From NCBI GenBank assembly GCA_036245525.1, contig BTPG01000004.1, positions 14,960,200 through 15,024,199 of the forward strand: a stretch of DNA of 64,000 nucleotides. The letters run 5' to 3'. This stretch comes from Semisulcospira habei (Eukaryota; Mollusca; Gastropoda; Semisulcospiridae). Below the pieces are notes generated by a model. The model was given only the letters and a program-made list of their open reading frames with translations. It was not told the origin of the DNA and did not search any database. Below, piece by piece: positions 39,064-49,100 of this stretch. Each line of letters begins with the position of its first letter. Position 1 is the first letter of the stretch. Position numbers and translations under genes: made by a program.

Positions 39064-39774
39064 ATGTTTATTACCTTAACAAATCTTGACACAAGCAAAC
39101 CAGTGTGGTTAACTAATGGGATTGATAATCGTGATGGTAGCAAGGCTGCAGCTATCCATGAAATGTTCTATACAGTAAAATGGTTTAATGTAACAGATGA
39201 TATATATAATAAAGTAATTTTTGATGGTAAGACTGAAGCTTTACCACCTGGGTATTATGACTTTTGTACTATAGCTGAATGGTTTCAAAGTAATTTTAAA
39301 ATTAAAGCAACTTTAAATCCAGCTAACCTACTTGTTACATTAGAATTTCTGAAACAAGATTGGTTAAAAATTTCAGATAGATTTGCATATTTACTTGGAT
39401 TTTATATTGACGAAGATTGGTGGAGATCAGATGATTTAGATGAAGCTATGTCTGGTATTATAACAATGAAGACAAAAAAACTTAAAATAACTGGAAAACG
39501 TCCTGTCAATTTGTCAGTACACACAGTACTAAATGTTTATTTGAAAGAACTGAACACAACTGAGAATGTTCACAATGGAAAGCCTTCAACTTTGTTGAGA
39601 TGCTTACCAACTGGAACTGCACCCTATTGTGAAAGTGTAGTTGTTAGATTTCCTAATTTGCAGTTTAAGAAATTAGGTTCTAGTTTCTTTGAGTCACTGA
39701 GTATATCTGTAACTAATCAGGATGACAAACCAGTTCTTATGCATGATTTTAGTGTTGTGTTGGAAATTAAATAA
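39064..39774 (+). CDS. Probable Polinton minor capsid (penton-like) protein
   Basis: 236 residues, intact, ATG directly after AATAAAA. Starts MFITLTNLDT and ends VVLEIK. Internal phrases are PPGYYDFCTIAEWF, RFAYLLGFYIDE, NLSVHTVLNVYLKELNTTEN and GKPSTLLRCLPTG. This combination matches, from memory of the family, a beta-rich protein conserved across invertebrate Polintons that has been proposed as the minor capsid or penton protein. No membrane segments. The assignment rests on recalled family resemblance, not on a search. It starts about 15 bp from the divergent 392-aa gene and is followed at 22 bp by the 291-aa gene. Confidence 0.65.
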   Translation: MFITLTNLDTSKPVWLTNGIDNRDGSKAAAIHEMFYTVKWFNVTDDIYNKVIFDGKTEALPPGYYDFCTIAEWFQSNFKIKATLNPANLLVTLEFLKQDWLKISDRFAYLLGFYIDEDWWRSDDLDEAMSGIITMKTKKLKITGKRPVNLSVHTVLNVYLKELNTTENVHNGKPSTLLRCLPTGTAPYCESVVVRFPNLQFKKLGSSFFESLSISVTNQDDKPVLMHDFSVVLEIK

Positions 39775-39795
39775 TTTTATTTTTGTTTATAAAAA

Positions 39796-40671
39796 ATGAG
39801 TGGTGGTCCAAAGCCGAAAATCATACCAGTTGCATGTCCAGTAACAGAGTTGAAAGATTTGGCAGACGTACAGGATTTTGAGAAGGAAGGGGAAATTGGA
39901 GAAATATATGGTTTTGAACTTGATTTAAATGGCATGTACAAGAGGAAAGTAATTGTTGACATGAAAGACGGTGAAAAACAGATTCCTAAACTTGGTCAGC
40001 TTCGTGATGTTACTGTACCTACTCCACCTGTAAATAATGCGCCTTACAACTTAATACATGTAGGTAGTAAGTGGGTGGTTTCACCTGTGCCTGTTCCACC
40101 ACCCACAATTGACTGGGACATAAAGTTGGAATTTATTAGTCCTTATGTATACACTGATGATGAAGGCGCCTTAGTGTTTAGGAAGGTTGTTAATTCTGGG
40201 CCGCTGATTGTAAGCCTTGTTCCAAGCTTTGCTTCAGATGACAATAGCAGAGAAAAACTGAAAGTTGAAAATTATGAGAGACGGAGATATCTTCTTACAC
40301 ATAGGAAGGGTAGGTCTGATGCGAAGGTCGTGTTTGCACCAATAAACTTTTCCATCGCAAGAGAAGCGACAATAGTATTTGAAATTATCATGAGATCAGT
40401 AACTACTGCTAAAGAGGCTCAAATTGCACAAGGAATTAAACTTACATGGAATGAAACAGTGACAGAATCATCAAAGGTCTTTATTGCCATTACAAAAAAT
40501 AATGATGTTATTAATGTTTCAAGCAGTATTCCCGCTGTCAAGGTGGTGGTTGACAAAACAACTTTTGTTCGTCTAACTTACATAAACCTTGAACACATTG
40601 ATCTTGTTGCATTTTATTATGCCAGCAAATTGTATACTTTTGAAGAGTTGCAAAATGTAATTGCTGATTAA
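39796..40671 (+). CDS. Polinton protein of unknown function (291 aa)
   Basis: The ATG follows TATAAAAA. Soluble, beta-rich looking sequence: an N-terminal region with Pro-rich linkers (VTVPTPPVNN, SPVPVPPPTIDWDIKLEF) and then alternating strands (KVVFAPINFSIAREATIVFE, KVFIAITKNNDVINVSS, AVKVVVDKTTFVRLTYINL). No signal peptide, membrane span or catalytic motif. It lies between the minor-capsid-like gene and the 222-aa membrane gene in a co-directional trio with 21- to 25-bp gaps, so it is probably structural. I do not recognise the family with confidence. Confidence 0.7.
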   Translation: MSGGPKPKIIPVACPVTELKDLADVQDFEKEGEIGEIYGFELDLNGMYKRKVIVDMKDGEKQIPKLGQLRDVTVPTPPVNNAPYNLIHVGSKWVVSPVPVPPPTIDWDIKLEFISPYVYTDDEGALVFRKVVNSGPLIVSLVPSFASDDNSREKLKVENYERRRYLLTHRKGRSDAKVVFAPINFSIAREATIVFEIIMRSVTTAKEAQIAQGIKLTWNETVTESSKVFIAITKNNDVINVSSSIPAVKVVVDKTTFVRLTYINLEHIDLVAFYYASKLYTFEELQNVIAD

Positions 40672-40696
40672 ATAAAAAATATTTGTGAATAAAAAA

Positions 40697-41362
40697 ATGG
40701 TAAACTTCTATCCGCAACTACCGACGCATGAGACTGTGTCATCATTTGTGCCTGATCCGCATATGCCAATTGCATCAGATAAAACATTACAGGCAGACGC
40801 ATTCAGATTAAATAATATTACAGAAGCTTTGAAATATTTGGAAGGAGAAGAGACGAGGTACTCCAGGTGCAAAAGGAGGTATAAGGCCGTTTTCAATTCT
40901 GTACAAAACACATCTATGGCTATTGGCACAGTTTCGGCTGGATTATCTGTAGGAGGTATTGTTCTTTTTGCCACAGGAATTGGAAGTTTGGCTGGAATAG
41001 CAATTGAGGGTCTAAGCGTTGCTACATGCCTAGCATGCTTTGGTTTGGAGGCCTTGAACAAGAGGTTTCACACGAAATTAGAAAAACATGAAGCATTGAG
41101 TACTTTGGCGGGTGCAAAGCTGAGCAGTCTTAAACTTATTATCAGTAAGGCATTGAATGATAATTGTATTAATGACGAGGAATTTAAGCGAGTCCAGGAT
41201 GATTTAAATAACTACAAACAACAAAAGTCTGAAATACAGAATAAGATGCGTAGTCAATCTCCCGTGAATGTTGAAGAACTGAAGGCTAGTTTTTTAGCGG
41301 AAGGAAAAAAGATCGGTGTTCAGGAAACCACAGAAAAACTACACAATCTTTTAAACAAATAA
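40697..41362 (+). CDS. Polinton rightmost protein, hydrophobic segment plus helical tail (222 aa)
   Basis: Start at 40697 (MVNFYPQLPT) is chosen because AATAAAAAA abuts it and the copy at 6-701 starts at the same residue; an ATG four codons upstream (40685) is also in frame. The N-terminal third is polar. A Gly/Ala-rich hydrophobic stretch (GTVSAGLSVGGIVLFATGIG, then SLAGIAIEGLSVATCLACFG) probably spans a membrane once or twice. The remainder is charged helix (KHEALSTLAGAKLSSLKLII; NDEEFKRVQDDLNNYK). The recurrent family is known to me from Polintons but without function. The stop codon overlaps an AATAAA polyadenylation-type signal. Confidence 0.78.
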   Translation: MVNFYPQLPTHETVSSFVPDPHMPIASDKTLQADAFRLNNITEALKYLEGEETRYSRCKRRYKAVFNSVQNTSMAIGTVSAGLSVGGIVLFATGIGSLAGIAIEGLSVATCLACFGLEALNKRFHTKLEKHEALSTLAGAKLSSLKLIISKALNDNCINDEEFKRVQDDLNNYKQQKSEIQNKMRSQSPVNVEELKASFLAEGKKIGVQETTEKLHNLLNK

Positions 41363-41843
41363 AAATCAGATTTGGTAATCGTTTATTTTTTCATTACACT
41401 TCACAGAGAGATGCCATGCCACTTACACAGTTTAGGCATAATTATTTAGTCCCATCAGCACCACCACCCGAGTATTACTGAGAAAAAAAAAGATTTAGTT
41501 GCCCTTGTATCTTAATAAAAAAGACTTAGTATACGTGACTAGAGTCAAGTTGTTATTAAGTACTTGTAAGTAATTAGGATAAGTAATTAATAAGTTCTTA
41601 ATGTAAGTAGTTAATAAGTTCCTATTGTAACTCACTTTAAGGTAACCTTATGTAACTTAAAATTAAAACAAAACTTATCTTTTGGTTTAGATGATGTTTC
41701 TTAACAAAACACATAAGTCCTTCCTAGCAAAACACATTTTGTTTTCAAAATGACTACACAACGTGTAGAGACGACGGCATCAGGCAAACTAGTCAGCTAA
41801 CAAGCAGAAACCACTCATGACGCTAATCAAACACCCTTTGTCA
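41363..41843. other. Non-coding AT-rich stretch between last gene and right TIR
   Basis: About 480 bp with degenerate repeats of AAGTACTTGTAA, TAAGTAATTA and TTAATAAGTTC between 41550 and 41640. A similar flavour is seen at 840-1010 beside the second Polinton. There is no gene. It might hold 3' processing or replication signals, but this cannot be shown from sequence. Confidence 0.4.
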
Positions 41844-43006
41844 AGTCAAGTTCAAACTGGCTTGATCGTGCCTGATTTCGAAATGTGCAAAACGCGCAGA
41901 ATAAAATCAGCAAACAAAACCAGGCAGTCTAACAAACAGAGATATAAAACGCCACTCATGACGCTCACTGTGTGTATTCACGGAGCGGCAAATCAATTAC
42001 TGTGTCAACATCAAGTTCAAAGCCTTTTGAAATGACCAGCAAAATCAACCTACACCCTTTGTCAGTGCCTGCGTTACTAGTCATGTTCGAACTGGCTTGA
42101 TCATGTCTGTTTCATTCTGTGTAGAAATAACAGTCAACAGTAATCCCCTCTCCCCCCCTCGTCATAAAATACAAGACGGATCTTAACTTAAAGCCTTTTT
42201 CCGTTTTCCAACAGGTTGCAAACTCATTTTAACTCTGTGTCTGTGAAGACTTCATGGTGTTTATACAAAGAGTAAGTCAGCCGGTCCAAAATCTTTCGTC
42301 AGTGCTTGTAATGTTGTTATAAGCACAGACATAAAACAGAGCGGGGTAAAGGTGTATGATTACTGACTTTATAACGGGCCTCTCTCTGTGTAAAAAAGGG
42401 GTGAGATTGAGTGTGTGTGTGAGTGTTGGCCATTTGCATTTAATGGCAAATCGAACGGGTAAACACATAATTGGAAAAATTAAAAATTCCTTTATGAATA
42501 GCGAGACAGTGTGGATACATACCGTGACATGCTGGGTGCATACCGATCTGATTCAAAAGATTTCGATCCCGGTTTCAAAAGGCAATCTCGTCCCGACATG
42601 AAAATGCGAATAATTGCTATTTTCAGAACAGGTCTATTCATATCTTACCTGAATTGAAGTGGGGGTCTTTCAAAACCAGTCAAGCGTAGGCATGAGGTGT
42701 TTATGTATTATATATAATTGCTTCGGGTTACAAGCACTGGTTTGATCGGGCGTTTTGTCTATGGGGGGGGCGGGGGGGGGGGGGGGATTTGAAGTATTAT
42801 TAACACTATGACTGAGTTAACCCCTTAAATTCTCAGTCATAGTGTTAATAAAGATTCAGTTCTTTCTTTATATATCTAATTACAGAGAAAAATAAAAGGA
42901 ATTTGAGAAAAAGGAAAGGCAAGGTCGTGTGCGTTTTTGTGAGCGAATAACATACAAAAATGAGGACCATAGAAGATTCCCTAATACTCTCATATTCCCC
43001 CTCTCT
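41844..43006. repeat. Polinton right terminal inverted repeat
   Basis: Complement of 25981-27141, from AGTCAAGTTCAAAC to the terminal CCCCCTCTCT. It contains the mirrored hairpin (arms 42797-42815 and 42833-42851) and a G run of about 23 broken by one C (42763-42786). The mirrored 81-residue frame at 42356-42601 differs from the left one at residue 4. Near identity of the two TIRs suggests recent activity or gene conversion. Confidence 0.95.
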
Positions 43007-43011
43007 GCTTT

Positions 43012-44764
43012 CAGTATTCAGGGAATGCAACTCTCAGTGTCAGTAAATGACGTCTGTTTACTGGTGGAGCGTGGCTTTCAGTTCGTTCGGGTTGGCATTT
43101 CTGTGGAAGGTCTAACGTACCCCATTTTGAGATATTCTTTTGGTATGAAATATGAACCCTAAGTAGCACATTTATCAGTGTACATAACGAGTTTGTTGCA
43201 TAACCCCCGCAGTTTTTGTTTTGTTTTGTTTTTGTTTTGTTTTTCTGACCTTGTTTCTCCGATGTTTCGACTATGGTCAGTAGCATAGGAGCCCGATGAT
43301 AGTAGCTTTGACTAATGCAAATCCGCTGCGCCACCGCGTGCGCGCCGCCGCCTACTAAGCTCAAGTTATTCTGACTTCAGCTTAAAAAACTAGACCGAAA
43401 GGGTTGACTGCCAGTGCTTGTAATTTAGAAGAAACTACCAAGTGAGTAGGAAAAAGCACTGTCAAGGGAGAGAAGTGTGCATGATAGACCAATGATCATA
43501 GATCTACTTTGGTCCAATCACAAAAAAAAAAAGATAGGAAAGAGGGGTGCGCTAAGTAAGTGACTGGAAGCAATGCATATGGAAACCCCCCCCCCCCCCC
43601 CCGAAGGGGGGCGTATCACATATCCCACTGTTCCAGCCCCTTGGTGCATGGAAATTTAAATCTAGGTCCCCCAAGTGGGGGGTCCAGATATTGAGCCAGT
43701 GTGGACAGCTGTTTCGGTCTTGGCGACCTCTTCAGCACACCATCGGCAATGCTGGAGGAAGAGAAGGAACTTCTGCCTATCTGCAAAGACTTTTTTTTTT
43801 TTACTTAGCTTAGTGGGCTGTGGCGCTGGCGGTGGCGCAGCGAATTTGCAGTAGTCAAAGCTACTACCATCGGGCCCCTGTGGTCAGTAGGTTCAGCGTA
43901 ATGATGGGACTTTCGCTTGGAATTTTCTGTCGTTGATATTTGGCAACTTATCTAAATTTTTACTTATCTTTCAGTGTTGTGTAGCCCCCTACATTGTTAA
44001 TTTATGAGTACATTATTTTGTGGTTACAGGTTTGACTGAATGACTAGATGTTTGTACCGGGCTGAGAAATGTGATTGGATAGTGACGTATTTGGCGTTTA
44101 AATATTTTGCTCAGCGAGTACGTTGTCATCGTAACATCAGTGTGGTAAGTTGAGTCTACTTATGTTAGGTAAGGAGACTCCGTTGCGACACCGGGCGACC
44201 AGTGGGAAAGGCGCACAGAGATAGGCCAATGAGAACAAGTGTCAAGAGTCTGAAAAAGACACGTGTGTCTGTCATGACAAACGAAACGGACCCACAGTTG
44301 TGGTCAGAAATCTTTGTGCGTGCTCGTCATGTACGTTAGACGAAATGGATCGACAGTTATGGTTAGTTTTCATTCTGCGATGTGTTTGTCTGTCGTGCTA
44401 TCGTGCCTAACGAAATCGAACATGACATCTGGTGGGTAGTGCCAGCCAAGCGCATCAGACACGCCGGCCTTGGCTGTTACTCAGTGACCTGGGTTATCTG
44501 TGGTAACATATCACGTGTTTATCATCACAGTTTCCGGCAAAATAAGCGGTCAGGACAGTCAAGTGATTTGTTTTTCTGCCCTAACACGCCGGTACAGGTC
44601 TATCGTCCGTCTGTTATCACACGTAGCTCGTGAGAATCATACGATGCGGCAATGCCCTTGTCTCACCTTGTGATAGTCTTAGCTTGCTGCACGGCGTTCA
44701 AGCCTAACAGCCGATCTTTCTTCACAGTTACACGCGACAAGACGGGACGAACCGTCCTAAGGAG
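43012..44764. other. Spacer with an inverted pair of tRNA-like repeat heads
   Basis: No credible gene. At 43274-43345 (minus) and 43811-43880 (plus) lie two copies of a segment reading GGTGGCGCAGCGRATTTGCA, then TAGTCAAAGCTACTA and CATCGGGC. GGCGCAGCG looks like a tRNA A-box, so these may be heads of a SINE facing each other, but no clear B-box is seen. A poly-C tract lies at 43587-43602 and TTTTGT repeats at 43213-43242. The phrase CACGCCGGTACAGGTCTATC near 44586 matches the 58-bp repeat at 21578. Confidence 0.45.
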
Positions 44765-44771
44765 CTGGGGC

Positions 44772-44906
44772 CAGTTGCATGAGTGATATAAGTGCTGCGC
44801 CAGCCACTAAGCAAGGTGCTCCGCTATAGCGGGGTGAGTGTTGTGGAGCTATAGCGGAGCACCTTGCTTAGTGGCTGGCGCAAGACTAAGCTGACTCATG
44901 CAACTG
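44772..44906. mobile_element. Perfect 34-bp-arm palindrome, MITE-like hairpin
   Basis: Arms 44797-44830 and 44848-44881 are perfectly complementary over 34 bp (starting GCGCCAGCCACTAAGCAAGG) around a 17-base loop. Outer ends are CAGTTGCATGAG (44772) and CTCATGCAACTG (44895-44906). An extra partial copy of the right side (TTAGTGGCTGGCGCAGGACT ... CTCATGCAACTG) follows to about 44955. No coding content. Confidence 0.8.
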
Positions 44907-45189
44907 AGCTCTTGATTAGTGGCTGGCGCAGGACTAAGCTCCCTCATGCAACTGACCCCTTCTCTGCACTACTCTCGTCATCTCTTGTCATTGTCCTGAA
45001 CCTTTGTTAGTTGCAGTGCTTTACCTCAGACCAAATTATAAAATTGTTTAAACTTTGTAATGGGCTGAGAATTATAGTCAAGCTTCTTTTTCTGGTCAGT
45101 TCCATTTCCAACAATGACAGTGCACACGGTATTTCATTGGTGAGAACTGACTTCACTTTCGCATTGTGTGTGTATGTAAATTTATACAG

Positions 45190-45660
45190 ATGGGGCGGAT
45201 CAGTTACCTCGGGGGGTGAGGGGGGGGGGGAGGGGGGGAGAGGGGGGGTGTTCCAACATTTTGTTTGGGACCTTCCACCTGATTTAAAAAGGCCTCCCCG
45301 ACGCTAGACCTTGTTTCAAAGGGCCGAAAAATCAAAAAGCGGGCGGGGAGGGGGGGGGGGGGGAGAAAAGGCGCGTGCTTGTTAAGACTCTCACCGTTCG
45401 CCAAAATATCAAACAACCGGGGGAGAGGGGGGGGGAGGGGGAGCGAGGGCAGTGGGGGGGGGGGCGTGTTTGAAAACTCGCCAAACTTTTAAACTTGGAG
45501 GGTAGGGGTTGGGGGGGGGGGGGTTTTCCAAACATCCCAAAAAGGGACTTTGTTATAGCTTGTTTTTAAAATGTGGATAGGGGTGGGGGGTGGGGCGGGA
45601 TCCGGAACTCGTGGAACCCTCCCCCCCCCTGACCCCACCCCCTGATCCGACCCTGTACAG
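45190..45660 (-). repeat. G-rich dispersed repeat, reverse copy of 20400-20790
   Basis: Poly-G tracts separate phrases complementary to those at 20400-20790, e.g. CGTTCGCCAAAATATCAAAC, GTTAAGACTCTCACC and TTTGTTTGGGACCTTCCACC. It is therefore the same repeat family inserted in the opposite orientation. Frames are glycine- or proline-rich by-products. Confidence 0.75.
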
Positions 45661-45859
45661 TGATCTTCCGGTTTAATTTAAAATGCCAGGAGACAGAAAT
45701 CTTTGTCACTAGTTACATCGGCAGATTGTGATAGGCGGAGTCAGCAATGTATAGTCAACTTGGCGTCTGAAGGTCGGACACAACAAGATGAATGGATAAC
45801 ACCGCTATCGGGAAGGTGACGGCCAACGGGCACTTTGTCCGTGTAACATTCAGCCGCTT

Positions 45860-46076
45860 ATTTAACCCATTTCGCCCCCACGCACTGCGCGCAGGAAATG
45901 GATCGACCATGGTAATTAAAGGGTAGTGTCGGATTAGCTTGGTGCCTGATGGCGCCAAGCTAATCCGGCTCTACCCTTGAATTATAATAGTCGGTCCATC
46001 TCTTGCGACTGGTACACAGTCGTGAAGTGACATTTCTAACATTTGGGAAATGCGGTCCTGGCTTTAAATGGGTTAA
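45860..46076. mobile_element. Hairpin MITE-like element, copy 4
   Basis: Outer ends TTTAACCCATTTCGCCCC and GGCTTTAAATGGGTTAAA are imperfect inverted repeats. The core hairpin 45891-46007 has AAATGGATCGACCATGGTAA, AAGGGTAGTGTCGGATTAGC and GGTGCCTGATGGCGCC at its centre, with complementary second arm. It closely resembles 13427-13637. Confidence 0.75.
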
Positions 46077-46139
46077 AGCTTCATATGTTTCCGGTCCCCG
46101 TGGGGCTGTCGACTCCACTTGTAACAAAGTAAGCGGAAC

Positions 46140-49100
46140 AACGCTCAGGATGAACCACAATGTGGTTGTGTTGTGAGTCAGGTTTTAGTGGCCCCACTTT
46201 ACTCAGGATGACACACAATATGGTTGTGTTGTGCGTCAGGTTTTAGTGGCCCCACTTTACTCAAGATGACACACAATGTGGTTGTGTTGTGAGTCAGGTT
46301 TTAGTGGCCCCACTTTACTCAGGATGACACACAATATGGTTGTGTTGTGAGTCAGGTTTTAGTAGCCCCACTTTACTCAAGATGACACTCAATGTGGTTG
46401 TGTTGTGAGTCAGGTTTTAGTGGCCCCACTTTACTCAAGATGACACACAATGTGGTTGTGTTGTGAGTCATGTTTTAGTGGCCCCACTTTACTCAGGATG
46501 ATACACAATGTGGTTGTGTTGTGAGTCAGGTTTTAGTGGCCCCACTTTACTCAAGATGACACACAATGTGGTTGTGTTGTGAGTCAGGTTTTAGTGGCCC
46601 CACTCTACTCAAGATGACACACAATGTGGTTGTGTTGTGAGTCAGGTTTTAGTGGCCCCACTTTACTCAAGATGACACACAATGTGTTTGTGTTGTGAGT
46701 CAGGTTTTAGTGGCCCCACTTTACTCAAGATGACACACAATGTGGTTGTGTTGTGAGTCAGGTTTTAGTGGCCCCACTTTACTCAGGATGAAACACAATG
46801 TGGTTGTGTTGTGAGTCAGGTTTTAGTGGCCCCACTTTACTCAGGATGACACACAATGTGGTTGTGTTGTGAGTCAGGATTTAGTGGCCCCACTTTAGTC
46901 AGGATGACACACAATGTGGTTGTGTTGTGAGTCAGGTTTTAGTGGCCCCACTTTACTCAAGATGACACACAATGTTGTTGTGTTGTGAGTCAGGTTTTAG
47001 TGACCCCACTTTACTCAAGATGACACACAATGTGGTTGTGTTGTGAGTCAGGTTATAGTGGCCCCACTTTACTCAGGATGACACACAATGTGGTTGTGTT
47101 GTCAGTCAGGTTTTAGTGGCCCCACTTTACTCAGGATGACACACAATGTGGTTGTGTTGTGAGTCATGTTTTAGTGACCCCACTTTACTCAGGATGACAC
47201 ACAATGTGGTTAGGTTTTGAGTCAGGTTTTAGTGGCCCCACTCCACTCAGGATGACACACAATGAGGTTAGGTTTTGAGTCAGGTTTTAGTGGCCCCACT
47301 TTACTCAGGATGACACACAATGTGGTTGTGTTTTGAGTCATGTTTTAGTGCCCCACTTTACTCAGGATGACACACAATGTGGTTGTGGTTTGAGTCATGT
47401 TTTAGTGACCCCACTTTACTCAGGATTACACACGATGTGGTTGTGTTTTAAGTCATGTTTTAGTGGCCCCACTTTACTCAGGATGACACACAATGTGGTT
47501 GTGTTTTGAGTCATGTTTTAGTGGCCCCACTTTACTCAGCATGACACACGATGTGGTTGTGTTTTGAGTCTTGTTTTAGTGGCCCCACGTTACTCAGGAT
47601 GACACACGATGTGGTTGTGTTTTGGGTCATGATTTAGTGGCCCCCACTTTACTCAGGATGACACACAATGTGGTTGTGTTGTGAGTCATGTTTTAGTGGC
47701 CCCACTTTACTCAGGATGACACACAAAGTGGTTGTGTTCTGAGTCATGTTTTAGTGGCCCCACTGTACTCAGGATGACACACAACGTGGTTGTGTTGTGA
47801 GTCATGTTTTAGTGGCCCCACTTTATTCAGGATGACACACAACGTGGTTGTGTTGTGAGTCATGTTTTAGTGACCCCACTTTACTCATGATGACACATAA
47901 TGTGGTTAGGTTTTGAGTCAAGCTTTAGTGGCCCCACTTTACTCAGGATGACACACAATGTGGTTAGGTTTTGAGTCATGTTTTAGTGGCCCCATTTTAC
48001 TTATGATGACACACAATGTGGTTAGGTTTTGAGTCAGGTTTTAGTGGCCCCACTTTACTCAGGATGACACACAATGTGGTTGTGTTTTGAGTCATGTTTT
48101 AGTGACCCCACTGTACTCAGGATGACACACAACGTGGTTGTGTTGTGAGTCATGTTTTAGTGGCCCCACTTTATTCAGGATGACACACAACGTGGTTGTG
48201 TTGTGAGTCATGTTTTAGTGACCCCACTTTACTCATGATGACACATAATGTGGTTAGGTTTTGAGTCAAGCTTTAGTGGCCCCACTTTACTCAGGATGAC
48301 ACACAATGTGGTTAGGTTTTGAGTCATGTTTTAGTGGCCCCATTTTACTTATGATGACACACAATGTGGTTAGGTTTTGAGTCAGGTTTTAGTGGCCCCA
48401 CTTTACTCAGGATGACACACAATGTGGTTGTGTTTTGAGTCATGTTTTAGTGACCCCACTTTACTCAGGATTACACACAATGTGGTTGTGTTGTGAGTCA
48501 GGTTTTAGTGGCCCCACTTTACTCAAGATGACACACAATGTGGTTGTGTTGTGAGTCAGGTTTTAGTGGCCCCACTTTACTCAAGATGACACACAATGTG
48601 GTTGTGTTGTGAGTCAGGTTTTAGTGGCTCCACATTACCCAAGATAACACACAATGTGTTTGTGTTTTGAGTCAGGTTTTAGTGGCCCCACTTTACTCAA
48701 GATGACACACAATGTGGTTGTGTTGTGAGGGTTTTAGTGGCCCCACTTTACTCAGGATGAAACACAATGTGGTTGTGTTGTGAGTCAGGTTTCAGTGGCC
48801 CCATTTTACTCAGGATGACACACAATGTGGTTGTGTTGTGAGTCAGGATTTAGTGGCCCCACTTTAGTCAGGATGACACGCAATGTGGTTGTGTTGTGAG
48901 TCAGGTTTTAGTGGCCCCACTTTACTAAAGATGACACACAATGTGGTTGTGTTGTGAGTCAGGTTTTAGTGACCCCACTTTACTCAAGATGACACACAAT
49001 GTGGTTGTGTTGTGAGTCAGGATATAGTGGCCCCACTTTACTCAGGATGACACACAATGTGGTTGTGTTGTCAGTCAGGTTTTAGTGGCCCCACTTTACT

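Larger units (their letters stand above)
25981..43006. mobile_element. Polinton/Maverick DNA transposon, near-complete (17.0 kb)
   Basis: Bounded by inverted repeats of about 1.16 kb that begin AGAGAGGGGGAATATGAGAG and end with the complement. The 5-bp direct repeat GCTTT flanks both ends (25976-25980, 43007-43011); Polintons are known for 6-bp target duplications, so one base appears changed or lost (the next pair is A/C). Size, AG...CT termini and the combination of retroviral-like integrase, protein-primed polymerase B, packaging ATPase and double jelly-roll capsid protein define the family. Gene order: five small plus-strand genes, integrase; then minus-strand polymerase, a 116-aa protein, ATPase and major capsid; then plus coiled-coil membrane protein; minus 392-aa protein; and plus minor-capsid-like, 291-aa and 225-aa proteins. 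No adenain-like protease was recognised. Several frameshifts suggest the copy is no longer fully functional. Confidence 0.95.
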
